Source of the DNA: Mycolicibacterium canariasense
Lineage (GTDB): Bacteria; Actinomycetota; Actinomycetes; Mycobacteriales; Mycobacteriaceae
Assembly (NCBI RefSeq): GCF_002101555.1
Contig: NZ_LQOL01000111.1
Location: 91,308 to 155,307 of the forward strand
Reading direction: 5' to 3'
DNA length: 64,000 nucleotides
The notes below the pieces were generated by a model, which saw only the letters and a program-made list of their open reading frames with translations, was not told the DNA's origin and ran no database searches. How positions within the stretch are numbered: position 1 is the first letter of the stretch; the number at the start of each line of letters is the position of its first letter. Shown here piece after piece: positions 43,297-51,339 of this stretch. The translations under genes were made by a program, and so were the position numbers.

Positions 43297-43728
43297 CTAG
43301 GAGAAGAGCACCTTGAACTTGTGCAGCGACTCCTGGATATCGGAGCGCAGCGAGGCGGCCACCACCATGCCGATCGGCCCGAACAACGCAGGACCGCCCA
43401 GGTGGATGTCCAACTGGACCGCCGACCCGTCGGTCACCGGCTTGACCCTGGCGATCAGCTTGACCTTCACCCCGCCCTTGCCGTCCCCGTTGAGGGTCAT
43501 CGACTCCGGCGGCTTGTAGTTCACGATCGTCCAGTTCACCCGGTTGGCCATGCCCTTGACCTCGACGATCGAGTCGATCTTGGTGCCCTTGTCCAGGGTG
43601 TCGGGCAGCGGCGAGCGCCAAACCCGGTGGATGCTCAGCCACTCGGGGAACCGGGACAGATCCGACGCGGCCTCCCACGCCTTCTCCGGCGCCAGCGGGA
43701 CGTCGATGGAGACGGATAGCTTGGCCAT
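43297..43728 (-). CDS. SRPBCC-fold protein, Rv0910-like toxin
   Basis: The 143-aa protein has the START/SRPBCC pattern (SVSIDVPLAPEKAWEAASDL, FPEWLSIHRVW, then VVAASLRSDIQESLHKFK at the terminal helix). It directly follows a 61-aa MT0933-type antitoxin gene. In M. tuberculosis the equivalent pair, Rv0909-Rv0910, is described as a toxin-antitoxin system in which this protein is the toxin. Its ATG lies 1 bp from the antitoxin stop. Toxicity here is inferred from the pair. Confidence 0.88.
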   Translation of the reverse strand: MAKLSVSIDVPLAPEKAWEAASDLSRFPEWLSIHRVWRSPLPDTLDKGTKIDSIVEVKGMANRVNWTIVNYKPPESMTLNGDGKGGVKVKLIARVKPVTDGSAVQLDIHLGGPALFGPIGMVVAASLRSDIQESLHKFKVLFS

Positions 43729-43914
43729 CTACGCCTGGGTGTCGGGGTCGATGTTGTGCGCCGCGTTCTTGGCCGCTTCCTGCGCCTTGTCCACGATACC
43801 CTGGTACTTGTCGCCGGTCTTCTCGTCCACGATGTCGCCGACCTTGTCGATCGCGGCGTCCACCTTGTCTGCGTTCTCGGCGATCAGGTTCTTCGCCTTA
43901 TCCAGAAAACTCAT
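43729..43914 (-). CDS. MT0933-like antitoxin (Rv0909-type)
   Basis: The 61-aa acidic helical protein starts MSFLDKAKNLIAENADKVD and continues with DIVDEKTGDKYQGIVDKAQE, typical of the MT0933 antitoxin family. It is the first gene of the two-gene module with the SRPBCC protein. The ctpE stop lies 10 bp upstream on the same strand, so read-through from ctpE is likely. Confidence 0.9.
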   Translation of the reverse strand: MSFLDKAKNLIAENADKVDAAIDKVGDIVDEKTGDKYQGIVDKAQEAAKNAAHNIDPDTQA

Positions 43915-43923
43915 GGGCTCACC

Positions 43924-46296
43924 TTATCGCCACAGTTTGCGGGGCTCACCGGACAGTCGGCCCTGAATCCACCACAACACCTCCACCACGGTGGCCGCTA
44001 CCACACCGATGCCCAGCGCCATCGACGTCAGCGCCGCATTGCTGGGATCGAGCATGAACTTCTCCTGGGCCAGCGGCAGCGCGAAGATGACCACGTAGGC
44101 CAGCGCCGACACCACCACCAGCGCCACCCGCCACCACTGGTAGGGGCGGGCCACCACGGCCAGTACCCACACCGCGCCCACCAGCAGGGTGATCAGCGCG
44201 GCCGTGGACGCCTGGGTCTGCTCGGCGGGTGTGGCGTTGCGGCCCTGATACGCCAGCAGGTAGCAGACGAAGGTGGCCAGCCCGACGACGACGCCGTTGG
44301 GCAGCGCGGAGGTCATCACCCGGCGGACGAAGCCGGAATGGGCACGCTCGTTGTTCGGCGCCAGCGACAGGATGAACGCCGGGATGCCGATGGTGAACCA
44401 GGCGGCGATGGTGACGTGGATCGGCTGGAACGGGTACAGCAGCGGATCGGAGCCGAAGATCTTGGCCGACAGCCCGCCCAGTCCCACCAGCGCCGCCAGC
44501 AGCACCGAGTACACCGTCTTGGTGAGGAACAGGTTGGAGACCCGTTCGATATTGCCGATCACCCGCCGGCCCTCACCGACGACGTAGGGCAGCGTGGCGA
44601 ACTTATTGTCCAGCAACACGATCTGGGCCACCGCACGCGACGCCGAGCTGCCCGACCCCATGGCCACGCCGATATCGGCATCCTTGAGCGCCAGCACGTC
44701 GTTGACACCGTCGCCGGTCATCGCGACGGTGTGCCCGCGGGACTGCAACGCGTGCACCATGGCGCGCTTCTGGTCAGGACGGACCCGGCCGAAGGTGGTG
44801 TATTCGTCCAGCGCGTCGGCCAGCTCATCCGGTTCCTGGGGCAGCCGGCGAGCATCGAGGGTTTCGCCGTGCAGGCCCAGCGTGCCGGCCACCGCACCGA
44901 CCGACACCGCGTTGTCGCCGGAGATCACCTTCACCGAGACCTTCTGTGAGGCAAAGTAATCCAGCGTGTCTCGGGCGTCGGGGCGGACGCGTTGTTCCAG
45001 CACGACCAGGGCGACGGGCGTGACGGTGCCCGGCGCGTTCGGGGCGTCCACCGCGACATCCGACGAACCGAGCAGCAGCACCCGCAGGCCGTGTGCCCCG
45101 ATCCGTTCGGCCTGTTCGGCCTCGGCGGACGCCGGGTCGAGCAGTACGTCGGGGGCGCCGATGACCCAGTTGCCGTGTTCGCCGTAGGAGGCACCGCTCC
45201 ACTTGGTGGCGGATTTGAACGGCGCCGACGCGGTCTGGGACCAGCCGGGCGGCATCTTGTAGGCCTCGGCGATGGCGGCCATGCTGGCGTTGGGGCGGGC
45301 GTCGTCGGCGGCCAGCTGGGCCAGCACCGTGGCCACGTCCTCGTCAGTCAGCGACTTGAGCTCGCTGACGCGCATACCGTTCTCGGTCAGGGTGCCGGTC
45401 TTGTCGGCGCACACGACGTCGACGCGGGCCAGGCCCTCGATGGCGGGCAGCTCCTGCACCAGGCACTGCCGGCGGCCCAGCCGCACCACACCGACGGCGA
45501 AGGCGATCGAGGTCATCAGCACCAGACCTTCGGGGACCATCGGCACCAGCGCCCCGACCATGCGCAGCACCGATTCGCGCCAGCCGACATCGGTGGTGAA
45601 CAGCTGGGTGTAGATGATCAGCGCGCCGGCCGGCCACAGCAGATAGGTGATGAACTGCAGGATCTTGTTGATGCCACTGCGCAATTCGGATTTCACCAGG
45701 GTGAACTTGCTGGCCTCCTCGGCTAGCTTGGCCGCGTAGGCCTCGCGCCCCACCTTGGTGGCCCGGTAGGCCCCACTGCCGGCCACCACGAAACTGCCCG
45801 ACATGACGTGATCGCCGGGATCCTTCTGGATGGGATCGGCCTCACCGGTGAGCAACGATTCGTCCACCTCGAGGTTGGTCTCCTCCAACACCTCACCGTC
45901 GACGATGATCTGGTCACCGGAACCGAGTTCGATGATGTCGTCGAGGACGACCTCGTTGGGGGTGAGCTCTCTGGTCCCGGACTGCCTGCGCACCAACGGT
46001 TTCGTCTGCCCGACGATCGCCAGCCGGTCCAGGGTCTGTTTGGCGCGCAGCTCCTGGATGATGCCGATGGCCGAGTTCGCGACGATCAGCAGGCCGAACA
46101 ACCCGTTGATCACCGAGCCGGTGGCCAGCACGATGACGAACAGCACGCCGAGGATCGCGTTGATGCGGGTGAACACGTTGGCGCGCACGATCTCCGACAC
46201 ACTGCGCGCGGCGCGGGTGGGCACGTCGTTGGTGTGCCCGTCGGCCACCCGCTGGGCGACCTCGGTGTCGGAAAGGCCGCTGATCACTGCAGTCAC
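43924..46296 (-). CDS. ctpE: Cation-transporting P-type ATPase CtpE
   Basis: The 790-aa P-type ATPase has the actuator loop VDESLLTGEADPI, the phosphorylation site CADKTGTLTENG, the nucleotide domain KSATKWSGASYG, and the hinge MTGDGVNDVLALKDADIGVA. About ten membrane helices include ALVPMVPEGLVLMTS. It is close to M. tuberculosis CtpE, described as a Ca2+ transporter of the plasma membrane. I chose the GTG at 46296 over a TTG at 46320 because AGAAGG precedes it and the resulting start matches that protein. Confidence 0.94.
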   Translation of the reverse strand: MTAVISGLSDTEVAQRVADGHTNDVPTRAARSVSEIVRANVFTRINAILGVLFVIVLATGSVINGLFGLLIVANSAIGIIQELRAKQTLDRLAIVGQTKPLVRRQSGTRELTPNEVVLDDIIELGSGDQIIVDGEVLEETNLEVDESLLTGEADPIQKDPGDHVMSGSFVVAGSGAYRATKVGREAYAAKLAEEASKFTLVKSELRSGINKILQFITYLLWPAGALIIYTQLFTTDVGWRESVLRMVGALVPMVPEGLVLMTSIAFAVGVVRLGRRQCLVQELPAIEGLARVDVVCADKTGTLTENGMRVSELKSLTDEDVATVLAQLAADDARPNASMAAIAEAYKMPPGWSQTASAPFKSATKWSGASYGEHGNWVIGAPDVLLDPASAEAEQAERIGAHGLRVLLLGSSDVAVDAPNAPGTVTPVALVVLEQRVRPDARDTLDYFASQKVSVKVISGDNAVSVGAVAGTLGLHGETLDARRLPQEPDELADALDEYTTFGRVRPDQKRAMVHALQSRGHTVAMTGDGVNDVLALKDADIGVAMGSGSSASRAVAQIVLLDNKFATLPYVVGEGRRVIGNIERVSNLFLTKTVYSVLLAALVGLGGLSAKIFGSDPLLYPFQPIHVTIAAWFTIGIPAFILSLAPNNERAHSGFVRRVMTSALPNGVVVGLATFVCYLLAYQGRNATPAEQTQASTAALITLLVGAVWVLAVVARPYQWWRVALVVVSALAYVVIFALPLAQEKFMLDPSNAALTSMALGIGVVAATVVEVLWWIQGRLSGEPRKLWR

Positions 46297-46324
46297 TGAT
46301 ACCGCCTTCTCTTCACGCAAGCGC

Positions 46325-47890
46325 TCATCGCAAGAACACCGCGTCGTCGTAGTACTCCAGCGTGAGCTTCGCCCCGTCGAAGGTCGCCTTGGAAAGGCTG
46401 CCCGGCGGCGAATTCTCGGTGATCATCGTGAACGTGAACGTGTTGCCGTCCCAATGCGTCAGGTCGACGGTGTCCCCGCGCGGCCCCAGACGCAGTGTGA
46501 GTCGGCCGTCGCGCTCCGCCACCACGGCCGTACCCCAGTAGTCGTTGCGGTAGCTGCCGGCATAACTCGACAGGGGTTGGGCGGGTGCGGGGTGTGCCGG
46601 GGGCTGCTGCCCCACCAGCGACCCGACCGGGTCCGACAGCGCCGACAGCGCCGGGTGATACAGCCCGTACCAATCCTCGCGCACCGCGCCGAACTGGACC
46701 AGGTCGGCGAATTCGGCGGTGAGCGCCTCGGCGACACCGGACGGGGTGGCATTGGTCAGCGCGACGATCCCCACATCGGCGGACGGCAGCAGCAGGATGT
46801 TCGTCCCGGCACCGAGCTGGAACGCACCGGAATGGCTGAGTTGTACGCGCGCCGCCGAGGTGGTCCCGACGTTGAACCCGAAACCGTAGGAGCCCGAACG
46901 CATCGCGGGCTCCGACGGTGGATTGGACACCACTTGCGGGCTGAGCGCGGGCAGCAGCGCCTTCGGGTCGACGATCGGCCGGCCCTGGTAGCTGCCGTTC
47001 GCCAGCACCATGGACAGCCAGTGCGTCATGTCGTTGACCGACGAGCTGGCCCCGCCGGCCGGGGCCTGCTGGTCGGCATCCCGGACGAACTTCGGCTGAT
47101 AGCCGCCGTCGATGCGGATATGCCCCACGGCGCGGTCCTCACGGGCCTCGTAATCGGCGAACCGGAAACTGGTGGAGGTCATGCCGAGCGGGCCGAACAG
47201 CGCGTCCTGGCCCAGTTGGTCCCATGGCTTCCCGGCCGCCGTGGCCACCGCCTCGGCGCCGGCGGTCAAGCCGAAGTTGGTGTAGGCGTAGGAGATCCGG
47301 AAGGGGTCCAGCGGCAAGCCGCGCAGTTTCTCCAGCACCGCACGGCGGTCGTAGCCCAGGTCTTCGAGCAGATCACCGGCGTGGTCGGGCAGGCCGGAAC
47401 GGTGGGAGAACAGATCGCCGACGGTCACCATGCGGGTGACGGCGGGATCCGACAGCGCGAACCAGGGCAGCTTGTCGACGACGGGGGTGTCCCAGCCGAT
47501 CGTGTGTTCGCCGACCTGGTGGGCCACCACGGTGGCGCTCAGCGGTTTGGACACCGAGGCCAGCTGGAACACGGTATCCGGCCCCACCTTGTTGGCCGCA
47601 TCGTCACCGGCGCGATTGTCCTTCACCCCGAAGCCCTTGGCGTACACCGTCTTTCCGCCGTGCACCACCGCCACCGCCAGACCGGGGATACCGGACGTGC
47701 GCATCAGCTCCTCGGCGATACCGTCCAGATTGCCGACGGCGTTCTCGACGGCATTGTCGGGCAAGGTCATTGCCGGGACCAGCGGGGGCGGTACCCCGGG
47801 CGGCGCCGACTTCGGGGCGTCAACGGTCTGCGGCGCCGCGCAGCCGGCCAGCAGGGTGACAGCCGCGATGCCCAGCAGTATCCGTCTCAC
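46325..47890 (-). CDS. Serine beta-lactamase-like lipoprotein, Rv0907-type
   Basis: The 521-aa exported lipoprotein has signal RRILLGIAAVTLLAGC with the lipobox Cys. A class C beta-lactamase/PBP4*-like domain follows, with the Ser-x-x-Lys in LASVSKPLSA, the Tyr motif in YAYTNFG, and a terminal beta-barrel extension (YAGSYRNDYWGTAVV). It probably hydrolyses an ester or peptidoglycan-related amide. An ATG at 47926 would add 12 residues and overlap the upstream gene, so start choice is uncertain. Order matches M. tuberculosis Rv0906-Rv0907-ctpE. Confidence 0.9.
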   Translation of the reverse strand: MRRILLGIAAVTLLAGCAAPQTVDAPKSAPPGVPPPLVPAMTLPDNAVENAVGNLDGIAEELMRTSGIPGLAVAVVHGGKTVYAKGFGVKDNRAGDDAANKVGPDTVFQLASVSKPLSATVVAHQVGEHTIGWDTPVVDKLPWFALSDPAVTRMVTVGDLFSHRSGLPDHAGDLLEDLGYDRRAVLEKLRGLPLDPFRISYAYTNFGLTAGAEAVATAAGKPWDQLGQDALFGPLGMTSTSFRFADYEAREDRAVGHIRIDGGYQPKFVRDADQQAPAGGASSSVNDMTHWLSMVLANGSYQGRPIVDPKALLPALSPQVVSNPPSEPAMRSGSYGFGFNVGTTSAARVQLSHSGAFQLGAGTNILLLPSADVGIVALTNATPSGVAEALTAEFADLVQFGAVREDWYGLYHPALSALSDPVGSLVGQQPPAHPAPAQPLSSYAGSYRNDYWGTAVVAERDGRLTLRLGPRGDTVDLTHWDGNTFTFTMITENSPPGSLSKATFDGAKLTLEYYDDAVFLR

Positions 47891-47901
47891 AGGCAAGCAC
47901 G

Positions 47902-49017
47902 CTAGCCGCTCAACGACCGCCACCATGCGTCTATCGGCCGCCCCGTCGCGGCGGCGTCCACCCGCTGGCCCGGTTTGGGCGCCGCGACCGTCACCCCTTC
48001 GGCCGACGCGGCGGTCAGCAGCCGCTCGACGGGTTCGGACCACGGGTGCGGCGCCAGCCGGAAGGTGGCCCAGTGGATGGGCACGAACAGGCCGGTGTCG
48101 GTGACGTCGCGGTGGGCGCGGACGGCGTCTTCGGGGTTCATGTGGATATCGGGCCAGCCGGGGTGATAGGCGCCGATCGGCATCAGCGTCAGGTCGAACG
48201 GACCGTAGTCGGTGCCGATCGCGGCGAAGCCGTTGGTGTAGCCGGTGTCGCCGCCGAAGAAGGCGCGGTGCCGCGGCCCGACCACCGCCCACGACGACCA
48301 CAGCGTGGTGTTGCGGGTGAAGAACCGGCCCGAGAAGTGCCGGGCCGGGGTGCACACCAGGGTGAGCTCGCCCAGCGTGGCGCTTTCGTCCCAGTCCAGT
48401 TCGACGATCCGCTCCGGCGGGATACCCCAGGTGCGCAGGTGTGCGCCGATGCCCAGCGGGACGTAGAACTTGGCCCGCTGGGACCGGGCCAAGCCCTTGA
48501 TGGTGTCGATGTCCAGGTGGTCGTAGTGGTCGTGGCTGATGATCACCGCGTCGATGGCGGGCAGCGCGTCCAACTCCGCCGGCACGGGGTGCAGCCGCTG
48601 CGGGCCGACAGCGCGGGACGGCGAGCAGCGCTCGCTCCACACCGGGTCGGCCAGCACCCGATAGCCGTCGACCTCGATGATCACCGAGGAGTGGCCGTAC
48701 CAGGTGGCCGCCAGGTCGGTGGCCGGAGCGGTCGAGGTCGGCCGGATCAGGGGAATCTCGCCGGCCGGGCGCTGGCGTCGTCCCCCGGACAACAGGTCAC
48801 GGACCAGCACCCACTGTTCCTGCCTGGTCAACTGCACCTCGGAGGCCGGTTCGCGGTTGACGAACGTGCCGCCGCGGTAGTTCGGGGACGCCTTCGCCGC
48901 GGTACCGATATCGGCGGCGCCCAGCGACTCGGGTGCCCCGCGCAGCGCGCGCAGCACCCAGCCGCCGGCCACCAGCGCCGCGGTGCCACCGACCACCCGG
49001 GCCGCTTCGGCGATCAT
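47902..49017 (-). CDS. Metallo-beta-lactamase-fold hydrolase, Rv0906-type
   Basis: The 371-aa protein has an N-terminal hydrophobic segment (AARVVGGTAALVAGGWVL). An MBL domain of the NAPE-PLD-like type follows, with ATWYGHSSVIIEVDG, the zinc motif HDHYDHLD, TPARHFSGR, FGGDTGYT and PIHWATF. It is likely membrane-anchored and hydrolyses a phosphodiester or related bond. The ATG shares a base region with the echA6 stop, so the genes are coupled. Confidence 0.9.
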   Translation of the reverse strand: MIAEAARVVGGTAALVAGGWVLRALRGAPESLGAADIGTAAKASPNYRGGTFVNREPASEVQLTRQEQWVLVRDLLSGGRRQRPAGEIPLIRPTSTAPATDLAATWYGHSSVIIEVDGYRVLADPVWSERCSPSRAVGPQRLHPVPAELDALPAIDAVIISHDHYDHLDIDTIKGLARSQRAKFYVPLGIGAHLRTWGIPPERIVELDWDESATLGELTLVCTPARHFSGRFFTRNTTLWSSWAVVGPRHRAFFGGDTGYTNGFAAIGTDYGPFDLTLMPIGAYHPGWPDIHMNPEDAVRAHRDVTDTGLFVPIHWATFRLAPHPWSEPVERLLTAASAEGVTVAAPKPGQRVDAAATGRPIDAWWRSLSG

Positions 49018-49751
49018 CAGGCACCCAGGAAGTTAGGCGGCCGCTTCTCGAACCGGGCCACCTGGGCTTCGATGACGTCCGGGCTGGCCCATGCCTTGTT
49101 GAACAACCGGGTGTGGTCACCGCGCACGTTGTCGTAGGCGCCGTCGTCGTTGAGCACCCGCTTGGAGTGGGCGATGGACAGCGGGGCGTAGCCGGCGATC
49201 TCGGCGGCCCATCCCTGCGCGTCGGCCAGGGTGCCGGTCCGGTTGACCATCCCGGTCATCAGCGCGGTCTCCAGATCCAATCGCTCGGCGGCGATCAGCA
49301 TGCCGCGGGCGCGGCCGTGCCCCACCAGCGACACCAGCCGGCGGATGCTCCAGTTGTCCAGCGCCAAGCCGTATTTGGCGATCGGGAATTGGAAGTAGGC
49401 GCTCGGGGCGGCCACCCGCAGATCGCAGATCATCGCCAGGATGACACCGGCGCCGATCGCCGGGCCGTTGAGCGCGGCGATGATCGGCACCGGGCTGGCG
49501 TCGATCGCGAGGTTGAGCGCCAGCGCCTTGTCGGGCAGATCCTTGGCCACCCCCTCGGCGTCGGACAGGTCGGCACCCGCGCTGAACACGGTGCCCTGCC
49601 CGGTGAGCACGATGGCCCGGACATCAAGCGCACTGGCTTTCTCGATCTCTTCACGCAGCCCGTCGACGAGTGCGCCGTTGAGCGCATTGCGCCGCTCGGC
49701 GCGCTGCATTTCCAGGGTCAGGACTTTGCCGTCCCGCGTCACACCGATCAT
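49017..49751 (-). CDS. echA6: Enoyl-CoA hydratase-family protein EchA6
   Basis: The 244-aa crotonase-fold protein has AERRNALNGALVDGL, TVFSAGADLSDAEG, the oxyanion-hole region NGPAIGAGVILAMICDLRVA and FPIAKYGLALDNWSIRRL. M. tuberculosis EchA6 is reported as an acyl-CoA-shuttling protein serving FAS-II and mycolate synthesis rather than an active hydratase. Its placement before Rv0906- and Rv0907-like genes and opposite accD3 matches that genome. The ATG at 49751 begins the conserved MIGVTRDG. Confidence 0.92.
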   Translation of the reverse strand: MIGVTRDGKVLTLEMQRAERRNALNGALVDGLREEIEKASALDVRAIVLTGQGTVFSAGADLSDAEGVAKDLPDKALALNLAIDASPVPIIAALNGPAIGAGVILAMICDLRVAAPSAYFQFPIAKYGLALDNWSIRRLVSLVGHGRARGMLIAAERLDLETALMTGMVNRTGTLADAQGWAAEIAGYAPLSIAHSKRVLNDDGAYDNVRGDHTRLFNKAWASPDVIEAQVARFEKRPPNFLGA

Positions 49752-49795
49752 GGTCGCCAGCCTATATAGGTTCGTCCGGGAGCTCCTTGGTGCCG

Positions 49796-49850
49796 GGTTT
49801 GTGCGTCCCGATCCGCCCTGATCGGCGGGTCGGGGATGAATCCGCACATC
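49796..49850 (-). repeat. 54-bp palindromic repeat, copy 3
   Basis: The reverse complement reads GATGTGCGGATTCATCC and then CGACCCGCCG, closely matching the copies at 42250 and 43234. It lies in the divergent gap between echA6 and accD3, 22 bp from the accD3 GTG, without a DUF559 gene. Confidence 0.7.
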
Positions 49851-49872
49851 CGCGGCCGACTACCCTCATCCT

Positions 49873-51339
49873 GTGAGCCGCAGCCCAGCCCTCGCTGTCC
49901 GCGACGCCGTCCTCGACCGGGGATCGTTCCGCAGCTGGGACGCCCCGCCGCTGCAGGTGCCCACCTCGGCGGCGTACCGCAAGGAACTCGACGACGCGCG
50001 CGCCAAATCCGGGCTGGACGAATCGGTGATCACCGGCGAGGGCACCGTACGGGGCCGCCGCGTCGCGGTGCTGGCCTGCGAGTTCGATTTCCTGGCCGGT
50101 TCCATCGGGGTGGCCGCGGCCGAGCGCATCACCGCGGCGATCCAGCGGGCCACCGCCGAACGGCTGCCGCTGCTGGCCTCCCCCAGCTCGGGCGGCACCC
50201 GGATGCAGGAGGGCACGGTGGCCTTCCTGCAGATGGTGAAGATCGCCGCGGCCGTCGAACTGCACAAGCGCGCGCACCTGCCCTACATCGTCTATCTGCG
50301 CCACCCCACCACCGGCGGTGTCTTCGCGTCCTGGGGGTCGCTGGGGCATGTCACCGCCGCCGAGCCGGGCGCCCTGATCGGCTTCCTGGGGCCCCGGGTC
50401 TACGAGCACCTCTACGGTGAGCCGTTCCCGCCGGGCGTCCAGACCGCGGAGAACCTGTTCCGGCACGGGGTGATCGACGGAGTGGTCCCGGTCGACGCGC
50501 TGCGCGGGGTGCTCGACCGCACCCTGTCGGTGTTGTGCGATCCGCCCGGACCAGCCCCCGAGGCGCCCGCGTTGCAGCCGATCCCCGATATCCCGGCGTG
50601 GGAGTCGGTGACGGCGTCGCGGCGCCCCGATCGTCCCAACGCCGAGTTCGTGCTGCGCCACGGCAGCACGAACGCGGTGCCCCTGTCCGGCGGCGGGGGC
50701 ACCGGGCAGATGCTGTTGGCGCTGACCCGGTTCGGCGGCCAGCCGGCGGTGGTCCTCGGGCAGCAGCGGATGGGGACGCTGGGCCCAGCCGCCTTGCGGG
50801 AGGCCCGGCGCGGGATGGCGCTCGCGGTCGGCTTACGGCTGCCGCTGGTCTCGATCATCGACACCAGCGGCCCGGCGCTGTCGGCCGAGGCCGAACAGGG
50901 TGGGCTGGCCGGCGAGATCGCCCGCTGCCTGGCCGAATTGGTGACGCTGGACACCCCGACGGTGTCGGTGCTGCTCGGTCAGGGCAGCGGCGGACCGGCG
51001 CTGGCCATGGTGCCCGCCGATCGGGTGCTGGCCGCCCAGCACGGCTGGCTGGCGCCGCTCCCGCCGGAAGGGGCCAGCGCCATCGTCTTCCGCGATACCA
51101 GTCACGCGCCGGAGTTATCTGCGGCACAGGGCATTCGGTCGTCCGACCTGCTGCGCGACGGGATCGTGGACGTCATCGTCGACGAGCGCAACGACGCGGC
51201 CGACGAGCCGCTGGCCTTCACCGCCCGGTTGTCGGCGACCATCGCCGCCGAACTGCACCGGTTGCGCACCATGCCCGAGGCCGAACGGCTCGGCCTGCGG
51301 CTGCACCGCTACCGGCAGATCGGGCTCACACCTCGATAG
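49873..51339 (+). CDS. accD3: Acyl-CoA carboxylase carboxyltransferase, AccD3-type
   Basis: The 488-aa protein combines beta-like and alpha-like carboxyltransferase halves. The first has VLACEFDFLAGSIGVAAAER and SPSSGGTRMQEGTVAFLQM. The second has LALTRFGGQPAVVLGQQ, LPLVSIIDTSGPALSAEAE and LLGQGSGGPALAM. It transfers carboxyl from biotin to an acyl-CoA; the acyl chain is not clear. Length and neighbours match M. tuberculosis AccD3. The GTG start is 22 bp from repeat copy 3. Confidence 0.92.
   Translation: MSRSPALAVRDAVLDRGSFRSWDAPPLQVPTSAAYRKELDDARAKSGLDESVITGEGTVRGRRVAVLACEFDFLAGSIGVAAAERITAAIQRATAERLPLLASPSSGGTRMQEGTVAFLQMVKIAAAVELHKRAHLPYIVYLRHPTTGGVFASWGSLGHVTAAEPGALIGFLGPRVYEHLYGEPFPPGVQTAENLFRHGVIDGVVPVDALRGVLDRTLSVLCDPPGPAPEAPALQPIPDIPAWESVTASRRPDRPNAEFVLRHGSTNAVPLSGGGGTGQMLLALTRFGGQPAVVLGQQRMGTLGPAALREARRGMALAVGLRLPLVSIIDTSGPALSAEAEQGGLAGEIARCLAELVTLDTPTVSVLLGQGSGGPALAMVPADRVLAAQHGWLAPLPPEGASAIVFRDTSHAPELSAAQGIRSSDLLRDGIVDVIVDERNDAADEPLAFTARLSATIAAELHRLRTMPEAERLGLRLHRYRQIGLTPR

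Noticed and set aside
43756..44949. Plus-strand frame opposite ctpE
   Set aside because: Composition (His/Gly/Arg/Gln-rich, no motif) is that of an antisense shadow; ctpE is intact with all P-type ATPase motifs.
47890..48640. N-terminal extension of the beta-lactamase-like frame into the MBL gene
   Set aside because: The extension is Arg-rich shadow of the MBL gene, and a perfect lipoprotein signal begins near 47890.
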